From Anisakis pegreffii (lineage: Eukaryota; Nematoda; Chromadorea; Rhabditida; Anisakidae): DNA of 64,000 bases. The position numbers and the translations under genes were made by a program. The stretch spans positions 1-64,000 of the forward strand of contig JAPYMA010001962.1 of the NCBI GenBank assembly GCA_035041965.1, written 5' to 3'. Position 1 is the first letter of the stretch. The number at the start of each line of letters is the position of its first letter. Of the stretch, positions 33,001 to 44,446 are shown piece after piece. The notes beneath the pieces are model-generated. The model had not been told where the DNA came from. It did not search any database and saw nothing but the letters and a program-made list of their open reading frames with translations.

Positions 33001-35954
33001 CGCCACCCCGCTGGCTAGGCGAACAGGCCAACCGAACACAACCGAGTAAATAATTAGTCGCCGTGAATACTTTGCATAATTAAACTCACTAGTCAGTCAA
33101 ATACCAATTCAATAAATAATCATTACTCTAATAAAATAAATATTCCACCGATCGCTCACTGCGATTGACGAAACAACCACTCGATGTCCAAGTAATAATT
33201 AATAAAAGTTAGTCCTTATGTCATGAAAACATGAACGCATTCATTCAAGAAAGCACAACGTCTTCACTCAAGCGGTTTGCACCTTTTGTAGAGCATCCGA
33301 ATAATTGCGATCCGCATTGTGTATTATCGAGTGATGCTCTCATCGTTCACCGAACAACTTGCAGCTCTGAGGCATACGAAGTGACCGGTCATGGGGATTG
33401 CACAGTTGGAAGGATGTGTTTTCAAGATCAGTTCGGTCGTGATGCCCTATTCAGTTCACTGATGAATGGAACAACAGTAGTGATAACAAATCAATCGGAT
33501 GACGTGCTCGTGGAATGCTTATTCAAATACAGGGTCAAATTTTTGTTTGGTCGCATCAGCGTTATTGGAACAGCACAATTCATTGCTTTTACAATACGTT
33601 TCCTATTAGTTTCGAAATTTCTCGTCTAATAACCAGGTTATTTTTTCAGGTGCGCTTTTTATTTCTAAGCCCTATGGTTCTCAAACAACTCTGTGCGGCT
33701 GTTTCCAATTCCAGCCGCCAATTAACACATCTGAAAACGATCGCTATCGGAACGGCAGCACCTGATGATGTGCTGATGAAACTCGCCTATAAATGTTTAC
33801 CATCCGTGAAAAGTTACTGTTCAGGTAACCGCTGACGTTCGAATTTTTCGATTTTTTTGTTTTTGTGTTGAAATGAATAAGTGTTGCCAACTTGAACATT
33901 ACCGTCAACAGATCTTGTGAAATAAAATTAGTCATTTGCGAGCGAACTTTGAATGCAGTAGCTCAATGACGAAGAAGGTACAAATATAAGCGCGACAGTC
34001 TCAAACACACAAAACTGAATCGGGAGATTAAGTGGAACTGATTTTGGGTCGTATCGATACACTGCCTAATTTTTTAATGGCTCTCTTATATGTACTTGGT
34101 TCATAAATGCAGTCCCATCCTTTCGATCGATCGACTTGCACTTCGAATTTTTTTCAAATTCTCATTCTGCGATGTCTTACCTTATCCCCCTCCCCTTGTC
34201 AACCAGCATTCGTACACGGCTGCTGCAACTTAGCATCTTATTGTCATAACTTTAACTAATCGTTTCGCTGAATTGTTGTTAATCATTGAAGAACAATTTC
34301 CTCAAGGTATTTATATAAAACGAAAATTCGTTGATCGCATGAAAAATTCACGATTTGCGGCTACTTTTTTTAGTTCAGCTCTTAAATTCAGGTGTAAGTT
34401 TGCAAAGTGCTGACCATGATTGCATGAATGTCGAGTTTTGCTAGAATTCACTTCAGTGATCCATTCACTATCTAGAGACTTTCAAATCGTTTCACCTATC
34501 AACTTTTCTTCTAGTGTACGGCATGACAGAAGTTGGCACAATATGTAGGTCAACCAAATCATCCTCATACAATATCCATTCATGTGGATCACTGTGTGCA
34601 AATCTAAGTATGAAGGTTAAAAATTTGTCATTAATTGATACCTGAAATGTGACATTCAAAAATGAATAACTTCACGGGACCGCGACTGAACCGTTCAAAC
34701 TTGATAGCATTACTACAAAATTGACAAGAATCAATACTATGTCATGACTTCTTTCGCATACGGCCAACAACGATGGGTTCTAAGTTTTCTCAAACTCTAA
34801 GTTTTTGGGTTCAGCAACTCAAATGTTTTCACTTCCAAGTCGCTTTTGAACGATGGCTTGATAAACACAGCAGTATTTCAGATAATTGACTTGTTGTGTT
34901 CTGAAGAAGTTGGCCCATTTGAACGTGGACTGATGCTCATAAAAGGCCCGTCTGTGAATTCACCTTACTGGAACAACGAACAAGCCACAAATGAGGACTT
35001 CAAGTACGGAGGATGGAGGAATACAGGTTCTCTTTTCTATCACTAAAGTGATTATTGTCGGTATTCCACTTAAAAAACTCGCCAATTCCAGTTGAGTTCT
35101 AAAGTTCTGCCTACCTAAAGGGCACACATTTCCCGTATTTCTTGGTCAAAAGCTGTTAGATCGTATTAAAAAGTTATTTTGCGCTGTAACAATCATGCTA
35201 CCATTTTAAAGGTGATCTGGGTTATTACGATCGAAATGGAAACGTATTTTTGGTCGATCGTGTCAAACAAATGATCAAAGTTGATGGTTATCAGGTGGGT
35301 GTGAAATATCTGTTAACAATAAACTGTCAACGGAGGTATTGCAGATGTCATGCTCATTTGAAATCGAAATTCGCACGGTTCCTCCTAATTGAAGAAATGA
35401 AACACATTTGAAACTTTCATTTAACAGAATTATTTTCGAAGAAGAGAAGCGGTCTGAATTGTTTGATAACATTATTAACATATCAAATCAAAGCATGATA
35501 TTGGTGGGATTCTTTTAGGTCACACCACATGAACTCGAAACTGTTTTGCTCACACATCCGAGTGTCGCCGAAGCCGCAGTGGTACCGTTGAAAGTTTCCA
35601 ACGAATACGAGATGCCCTTCGCATTCGTTGTTCTACGTCCTAAAACATCGGCCAATCCCGAAGAGATTAGAGAATACGTAAACAGTGAGTGTAATCCTTC
35701 GAAAATTTGTCATCCTTCAACGATGTAAATCCTTGACAATTCAGCACATCCAGTGTTTTCATTTCGTAGCATAGCAATCAGTAGATCAGTTTCTGCGATC
35801 AAATAATCAAGCCAGTGATTTTGTTGTGATTACAGGTCGAGTGAATCCGCATAAACAGTTGGCACGAGTTGTGATCGTCTTGACCATTCCAAGGTCACCA
35901 TGTGGTCGCATATTGCGTCGAATGCTACGTGAAACAGCACTGTTATACTCATAA
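30085..35954 (+). CDS. acyl-CoA synthetase / 4-coumarate-CoA ligase-like protein (12 exons, about 566 aa)
   Basis: Exons: 30085-30186, 30571-30672, 31447-31552, 31923-32032, 32680-32891, 33254-33533, 33650-33824, 34515-34615, 34882-35026, 35212-35294, 35519-35684, 35836-35954. The family activates a carboxylic acid with ATP to acyl-AMP, then acyl-CoA. Visible motifs: P-loop-like YSTGTSGPHKG (exon 5), YGMTE (exon 8), TGDLGYYD split over exons 9/10, the hinge DRVKQMIKVDGYQV (exons 10/11) and GRILRR near the C-terminus. All phases agree and 567 codons fits the family's usual length. Odd points: the usual catalytic Lys of the GKxLRR motif is Arg, the LPFFHxYG segment is unrecognisable, and the exon 5/6 junction is uncertain because of an insertion. 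It ends in LLYS, without a peroxisomal SKL. It may be a divergent or impaired enzyme. Confidence 0.75.
32890..33218. mobile_element. insertion of about 0.3 kb with 13-bp target-site duplication
   Basis: The 13-mer AAGTTAGTCCTTA occurs at 32890-32902 and again at 33206-33218, bracketing 303 bp that are more GC-rich at the 5' side and AT-rich at the 3' side. This pattern fits a non-autonomous retroposon (SINE-like) or another small transposable element. I see no obvious terminal inverted repeats. The duplicated motif contains the GTTAGT donor used to end exon 5, so the element sits at the exon/intron border. Confidence 0.55.
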
Positions 35955-38900
35955 TCAGTGATCAAGTTGCAGCAAATGCAAGGATGAAAAGTCAACTCGT
36001 CGCGAGCTGCCTATCGAAGCCGAGTGTCCAATGCGGTTTAGCTGTAGTGCCTATGATAATGGTTGTATCAGTCGTGGTTGTGTGAATAGAGTTTTATGAT
36101 TTTATCTCATTTCAGATAGAATTGTGAGAGTCTGGTTAGAACGAAAGTCAGTCTTGAGTACAATGATAAGCAATAGCAGCTCAGGAACGCTCAAACAGTC
36201 ACATATTCGTAAAGTATTTGACCGAGCTGAAAATCTAGGATCTCTTCTCCCATTTGTTCTACAATTTTAGAAAAGCCAAGCGGTGGGGCTTCAGCGTATT
36301 CGGTCCAATTATTTATGAATGCTGGACTGGTATCGATAATGTAAACTGCTACAACTCAAGAATATGAGAAGTCTGATGAAGCCCGCTAGTTCGCTTGATC
36401 AGGGAAAGAATAGTTACGCAACAACCAACTTGATCATACCAAATCGCATGATCAGATCAAAACGAAATCAGTTCATCTCAGCTACTGACATGTTCATCTT
36501 AGAGAGAAAACATGTTCAGCTTAGCTATTGACAGCAACAACGAAACCTGTTGATAACAGCAAAATTGATTATTTCTAAACGAAATCAATAATATATACTT
36601 TAAATCAACAAGGATCACATAAGTATGCTCATTGAAGCATTCTTCGTGAAGCATCACAATGATCAAAAGAGATAATGTCCTTCCAATTGTGAATTGCACT
36701 ATTCTGTCATAATGATCAAGCAAAGTGCTTCTCAAACTTGAGCGTTCTTAAACTTCTCAAGTATCGTTTGAGCGTTCCTTGTGTATTATATGTTTGATTT
36801 TTAATTTGTCTCTATACGAAATCATATGATGTTGTGAGGAAAAGTGAATGTTGGTGGAATGTTACGAAAGAGATGAAAAGCTTAAAAAACAAACGCAACG
36901 AATCGCCGCACTAATAATAGGTGTAGTTGATAACACAAAGTTTGTTTTTTTGTTTTTGTTGTTACGAACAAATCTAACGAAACGTTTCCCTTCAATCACT
37001 TGGTAATGGCTATCAATAACGTCAGTCAGTGATCGTCATCATAAATTTTACACACAATCATCAGCCGTTCTAGACACAAACTGGCTCGCTTCATTGTTCC
37101 TTATAAACTTCTCCGAGAAGCTTTGCTTTTCAAATTGCTTCTTTCCTCTATCTCCGTCCACATCGTTGTTGATTAAAGCTGTTAACTGATATTGTTGAGC
37201 CAGATTGTTTTTGAATCAATTATAGCAAGTGTCCTCCGCACACATATTGAATGGCGTTATCAATTCTTTGTGCAATTGTATTACAGGTATTATTTATCTA
37301 TGCTTTTATTACTTTAATCAGTCAAATGTCATCTGTGACACTACTTACCTGACTAGGTAGAGAGCGGCATGAATGTGGGAGAATGCTTCTGCTCCTCGGA
37401 AAATTTCGAATTTCACAACGATTTGGGTTCATCAAAATGTGTATTACTGTAGTATTTTCAATTTTGCTACTCTGTTTTTTCTGGTTTTGTTCAATCAACC
37501 GAAACTGTATGCACCATGAAGATTCCCCTTCTCGTTTCCTAATATGATTTCTCAAGCGTGTTACCGATTATGAATGCCATTCTTCATCTCGTGCTGATCA
37601 CGAATGCTGTTTTGATGCGTTTCTCGCCAACAATGTTTGAGGTAGTAAAGATGTTAAGTACAAAAGCTTCCATGAGGATTTCTCCTCAATGTGAAGCAGC
37701 TGTTTGTGTTTTGAGCACATCGTATTCGTTGTGAATTAGTTGTTTAACGAAATGAAAATAGATCGATAATGATTTAAGTGATGTGTCGATGAATAAATTG
37801 CTATCCTGATGACTATATCGCGCTATGCCAAACTGAGCTTAAATAAAGTTTTGGTCGTTGTTATATGTTCACCTCAATGACTGCATTGTGAAAACATTTG
37901 AAAGTCCTGAAGAACATAATTCATGACATTTGTATTTTCATCGTTTCGGTTTAGTTGGCAAAAACTTCCCTAAACTCATTGGCAGCTAGTTTTGCAAAGG
38001 AACAGAACATTTCTTCTTCTACGAAAAGAAGAATTCCTTCTATTTTTTTCCTGAGCAATCGATCATTTTCCGCTTTTTATTTTCTCATTCTTCACCCAAT
38101 GTTTTTTCGCATCCTCATGTGATTGTTTCGCATTTCAGTTGCTAGTTATCGCCATATTGTTGGTGATTATTGAACGAGCCTATGATGGGAATGAAGAGCC
38201 GAGTAACATGCCGCACAGTTCGATAGGTGTTTTTTCTGGGCGAGTCTTTACCGAGCAAGCGAAACCATTGCCAACTCCACCGATGATAGTTTGATGAATG
38301 GTTTGCTTCGTTTTACGTGCGTTTAATGCAGGCTCGTAGACACGACAGGTGTGAAATCGTTCACTGTTCCACACATTTTTCTCAGATTTTTGAGAAGAAA
38401 CCAATCGTTTATGCCCTTCACAAGATTAAAATCGTTCGTGGTCAACCCACTGAAATGGCCACCATTGAAAGAACTTTCATTGAGGCTGAGAGTTGACCCA
38501 CAATATTTTGAGCGACGATTTCGTTTACGGGCCTGATTAAGTGCATTCTGTAAATATGAGCATGGGTATATGATGAGGCCTTCGATAATCTTATGATGTA
38601 TTAAATGTTGAAATCCACAGATAAATCGAATAACTTAAAGTGCATGGTCTGAAATAAATTTATTCTTATATCGTTCATTCGCAAATCACACTCCAACTCA
38701 TTATAGTGATTCCTTTGAGAACATGATGAAGCATTTATATGGTCATATTTCTGTATGAAATAAGTGGAAAGTATGAAATAAAATACTTGACGTGACTGAT
38801 AATCATTTCAAGCTGTTCAAGTCACACTGTAGATCAACATTCTAAGAACTGTTAGTCATTGTTTCTCGTTAAAAATTCCAGAGTTTTAATATTGAAAATA

Positions 38901-40405
38901 ATACGAATCAGCAGTAACATTAATGCACCTTCCAGTCATACAAATGTTAGGATGTAAGGAGTGACGATTTATTGTATGATGAGCAATAGTGCGTAGTGAG
39001 TGATTCGATCGTCCATTACATCTTTCTCGTCATAAGTTTCATTTGAATGAGCATAAAGAAGAAATGTGATCGCATAAAAGAGGGATTTGTAATCGAAAGG
39101 ATCGAGTAATCGCACTAAATCTACGTCAATAGAGCGTATGGTGAAATTATTTGCGATTAACAACACCGCACAAAAAGTTATCATATTATGAAATATTAAT
39201 CGAGCGTTGACATAATTCACTCAACTACGAACAAGTGAAAAATTGTTGTCGTTTAGAAGCGTTGAATACAATTTAATCGCTTGAATTAACGAGGTTTTAC
39301 GATCGGTCATTCGTACGTAATGCATATGGCACAATCCGCACTCGCTTCATCGGCTTGTTCCTAGGAGCGCATCTGATTTTTTGACGGCCATATCAACACG
39401 TCGATGTTGTGCTAGTTTTTAAATTAATTTATTTAAATCGCTGTTTCTGTGTATTTAGAGCACGGTAAGTTGGTTGCAGCTGCAAGCTTGATGTGGCAAA
39501 TGATGTATTGCAGCAGACAGATTTGTTCTTGTAGCTGCTGTTCTCTTTATTCATCCAAAAATAGATCAAAAAAGTGCATACTTATAAACAATGTACCTGA
39601 GGCATCCATCAGCGTTTCAATTGCATCCATTCGAACAACACTCTGATTCAGGCCTGAACTCACTCTCAATAACGAGACTGCTTCGTAGGCTCCAGCTCAC
39701 ATATACTTTGAAGCGGATGAGTTATGAGGCGGATGAGCTCCAATTGCATCTTTAGATCTTTCAGGCTGTCAATTTCAATGTTTTCGCAGAGCATTTGTTG
39801 TTAATTGTTTGTTAGAGCTTCTGCACTACTTGAAAGGTATCATATAAATCACACCGTAATGCATAGATTCCATCGGTGAATCCTATCAGTATTATTTCTG
39901 CACCACATGTTAGGTCACGATCTTAGCAGTCAGAACTGACCGTGTAGTGGCTATTTATTGCTTGCAAAGAAATATGGTCGATAAACTGTTTCGGGCAGTT
40001 TCCTGTTGAATAATTTCACTATATTTCGAATCCAAGTATTCTAGTGAGCAATAGCCTCGAACCATTGGTGCACTTAGTATTAAACGTTTAAAAAAATTTA
40101 CGATTTTTGTGCAGGGCACACAATCTGACTTACCCAGAATACAGATTTGTAGTTGTTTACATGAAATAATTAAGGAATTAATGTGATATAAGGAAATTGA
40201 TAATACGTTAGGACGCATCCGCAATGATCATGCACGTATCTTCAAACTGCATATGGATGCATGCAGTAAGGCATGTTAATTGAGAGAGTTTCCTTTGAAA
40301 ATTCACGATTCCGTTTATAGTTTCGCATGAAAATTCTCATGAAAATTCTGTGGCTATTTTAGATTCTTCAGCACTGTCATATACGGTTGAAAAGAAGCAT
40401 TCATC
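35955..40405. other. intergenic region, nothing recognised
   Basis: About 4.4 kb between two plus-strand genes. No domain, no RNA gene and no extended coding frame could be supported. Short open frames at 36499-36735, 38180-38404, 38351-38536 and 39449-39646 lack recognisable motifs and splice context. Confidence 0.45.
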
Positions 40406-43133
40406 ATGATGAGGAATTTGACATTTGCACTATTTTTTTCATTAATCACATTTTTATCTGGTCAACTTTATCCGTTTATGCCGCCCATGCAACCGATACA
40501 GCCTGCAGTCGTTGGTAATTATTTCATCGTTTTATTGAATAATGATTTGATTCTTCCAACTGAGTGAATGGAAAGATGATCATCATCACTGACATTTGTC
40601 TGGGAAATGAATCATTAATAAATGACGCCGGTTCTCGAATTATTTTTTCCAAGCTCAATCACGCATTTATTAGTTTGATGCACTTCATTAGTTCACATCA
40701 TGCACTGATAAACTTTCACAATTTTCGATTTTAATTCTTGTTAGCATTTTATTCATCGAAAAGCTTCTTTAAGGGCGATATGGCGGAATTGACGGAGCTA
40801 TTGATCCATTTCATGGAGCGTACGGTAGGTCACCGTATTCACAGAATCCATACGGGAGTAGTCCACCGTTTGGCATTACGCAGCCTGGACAAGGTTCTAT
40901 GTATGGACCCATTGATCCGTTTTACGGTGCATTCGGCAAAACATCACATTATAACGCTTTGTCAGGTACTGAATGGTTCCACTGAATTTCGCGGTTTTCC
41001 AAAACTTATCATATATAATTCGATTATGAACAATTTGATCATAGTAAATGTGACTGTCATCCAAATTTGTTCATATTCAGTATTTTCCTATTCACAAATT
41101 GTTCATACCTTATGGGGAGAGTTCTATATTGCTTGCTTAATTTCATAATTCAAAATGACTTTTTCAAGACTCATCAAAGACTTTTTATCCTATCTGAATG
41201 TTTATCTGATCGGTTTAATTCAAATAAACGTTTTGATTTCGACCATATGAAATTTAAGAGAGCTTCAAATAGAGTGCTGATTCCAAAACTTGTGTGTGAT
41301 TCATTTTTTGTGGTCTTAAAGGTTGCTTGATCAAGTGGCTTATCTCCCTCTTACATCATCGGAAGCAACGAAAAATGTCCAATAATGAAATGAGTTCTGT
41401 CAGACATTCCGAGGAAAATGGCCACCCTCAAGAAACTGTGGGTGCGTCCTCAATTTCCTCATTTCTATGAATACTTTCACCTTCCCTCCTACCCAATAAT
41501 TATTGCATCCAGTAATTTAACCATTTCAATACACAATATACCATCACATTGATGTTCATTATCTTCTTGATAATATTTGTGAGCATGAATCTGTTCTTTT
41601 TAGGACTTTCGGGTATCGATCCATACAACAACCTCAACTATCCCTCATCTAGTTCATACAACAACCTCAACTATCCCTCATCTACTTCATACAACAATAT
41701 CAACTATCCCCCGTCCACTACTCTCTCTTCATCGACTGGCCTAAACTTCCCACGTAGCCGTTTTGGATCAATGACAATGGGCAATTACCCGTATGGAGGT
41801 GGCATGTATGGACCCGATTCGATGAGCGCAAACATTGCTAATTTATTGAATGACAAAGACAATTTCCAGGTGAGTTCAGGGCAATTCTCAGCGATTGGAG
41901 GATCGTTTTAAGCTTTTAAGCTTCGCGAGAACTTTCAACGGATTACTATTAACATTTGCGAAATAGTGAGAGTCCGTCATGTTTGCTTAAAAGTTAACTG
42001 TTAAGTATTACTTGAATTGATGATTTACGCAATAACCATGATTTTTTATGTAATAACCATCACCGTCTAGATTATATTCACTTGACCATTAGAGATCAGT
42101 CTAGTTACAAGGAAGATTGATGAACATTTGACATTAAATGATAACCAATTCTGCTTGTTGCAACTGATGCGATTGAAGTAGAATATTTCCTGTTGAAGGT
42201 AAACGGATGTGGATTTGATGCGACACGAAATAGATGTTTCGATAGTTTGAATCTTTGTAAAGGTGGATGCAGGGACTTTGGCATTGGTGTCGCACATGAT
42301 TGCAGATGCATACCGTACGCTATTCTTGCACTGTTGGGATATAAATCCTAATAATGATATCACTGCAACTAGCATGCGAACATCTTATTACTTTCCATTA
42401 TATTACGATCCATAGCATCTTTAGTAATTTGCTTGAGCTTGGTAAATTCTTCATTCCTTTTATCATTATTATTAACATCTCTTCTTCGGAAGATTATCAG
42501 TCAGTCGTTCCCATATTATGCACGAATGTCTTTCAGATGATTTATCATTCCTCAACAAGACTGCCTTGCATCAGTATTTCTCCTTTAATTTATTTAATTG
42601 CGTATTATGTACTGTAATAAATGCTCATATATCACTAAATGATGCCCTACAAGTTATCTATGTTACAGTCACAAGGGAGAATGATTACAAGTGGAATAGG
42701 TAAATGCTGAAGTTCGCTTCGATTGCGCCATCGATCACATTCGATCAGCACATAAGAAACAGTTTCTAACCGACCGCTACCAATAGCCAACCCCTATTTG
42801 ATATTGTCTGTAGCTGATTGAAAGTTTCATTTAACGAATATCGTTCGAATTCTCTAAAGCATTCTCAGCGATGCTATTTTGTTCAATTGATGCGTTATTC
42901 TTGTGTTATTTCAATGAGAAATCAACCAGCATTCACATATTTTATACGCACTGAACACGGAACAATATCAAAAAATGCTTGAATATGCGAGAGAACATAA
43001 CCGTATTCGCGAACATGAGGACAACCAATTATGCACTCATCCAAGATCAGTAAGATTTCATGGTGAATTTCACAACGCTAAAATGAATTTTCTGCTAGAA
43101 AAAAAAAGGCTCCGCAACATTGCGAAACGTTAA
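40406..43133 (+). CDS. small secreted Gly/Tyr/Pro/Ser-rich protein (4 exons, 256 aa)
   Basis: Exons: 40406-40514, 40774-40965, 41604-41869, 42930-43133; phases 1, 1, 0 agree and the total is 257 codons. The N-terminus (MMRNLTFALFFSLITFLSG) is a clear signal peptide, followed by a Pro/Met-rich start of the mature chain (LYPFMPPMQPIQPA). Exon 2 encodes a Tyr-Gly-rich segment (PYGSSPPFG, SMYGPIDPFYGAFG). Exon 3 has three tandem copies of an 11-residue SYNNLNYPSST-type repeat and a GGGMYGPDS segment. Exon 4 changes character to a charged helix-like C-terminus (EQYQKMLEYAREHNRIREHE) and ends IAKR-stop. AATAAA occurs at 43335. Composition suggests an extracellular matrix, cuticle or eggshell component; no named family is recognised. 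Extra exons in the 1-kb third intron are possible. Confidence 0.65.
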
Positions 43134-44446
43134 GGTCAATGAACATTGCTTCAAGCATAAGCTTAGATTCACACAATCAGTCAAATTCTCTCAATACAAA
43201 CTTGAATGAGATCAGGATGAGTGAAGGCAGTTCAAGCACTTGATTCGAACACGAAGAATGCTAAATTCGACGATCCCTGAAGTGAACTGTTAACAACAGA
43301 TCGTGAAGTGTTTAATTGATACATGATACAAAGTAATAAATTATTAATAGAATGAAAGAAACGAGAATTTCTGCCCAAAAAAGATTCAATTTTTTGTGGA
43401 TGCACTTATTTGCAAATATGTTTGCACAAGAGCAGAATGAATCAAAAGGTTTTCATCAATCTAATGTACACCAGCACGCATTGATAGATGAATGTATATC
43501 GAATGTAACTGTTAAATGTACAAAAAAAATGCACTTCGCGAATCAAACAACAACGGCATTAACTAATTGAGTTAAGTAGAACCATTCAATGAAATGTGAA
43601 GAATGAAAAATAAATTCTTTCAATAAGAACAAAATTCATTGAGTACCGGTTGTTCACTTAAAAAATTTATTGCTACATTTCAAATGCGTTTGAGCTCATT
43701 CGATTCCTTCCATTTATTCACAGCACTTTATCCAGTATTGAGATGTCAGCGAAGGTTCGACTGTTGTTGTCCGTTCACAAAAAGTTCTCTTTTTTGCTCT
43801 TTACTTACCTCCAGTACCCAATTCCTTTTTGACAGTACAATTTTTTGTGGAAGAAATGTCATTCTTGCAAACATGAATTACTTTAAGACATCAGAAAGCA
43901 CTGATCAAAAATTGTAATACGATGCCATTGCAATGGCATTTTAGCCACACTACTGTACATGAGACACTCATAGATTATGTTGAGGAATGTGAGTGGTACA
44001 TAGCGAATGAAGTGTCAATTGGTAAGAGACGAATATGATGATAATGATGATTAATTCAATGAACACCATTATCCAATGATCAATGAAGGATAAGATCAGA
44101 CATGTATTAATGAAGGTTATTTTCAGTATTAGTGAACGTTTACTACTCATACATGATCATCAACAACCTCACGTTTTGTGCCCAGCTCGATTGGTTCTAC
44201 AGTCGCAATACTGCCAACATTCCGCGTCGAACCCAATGTGCGTGGACCCAACAATTGAAGGATGAATTGACCTTAAACAGAGACTGGCTTAAATGAGTGC
44301 TTGGTTTGTCTGATGTCGATACATCTTATTTCTACCTTATGTCAAATCAACGAGAGAATTATCACAAATACTGAATTGATCTATTGCAAGATTCATTATC
44401 TTTACAGGTATTCAACCTAGGGTCTTCAAAATAGTTCAGGTTGCTA
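43134..44446. other. short intergenic region between convergent genes
   Basis: About 1.3 kb between the stop codons of the secreted-protein gene (plus) and the antiporter gene (minus); it should hold both 3' UTRs. Open frames at 43352-43570 and 43639-43917 show no recognisable motif. Confidence 0.45.

Noticed and set aside
40738..41148. 136-codon plus-strand frame overlapping the secreted-protein exon
   Set aside because: It is the wrong frame of exon 40774-40965 extended through the intron; the Tyr/Gly-rich frame fits the phases.
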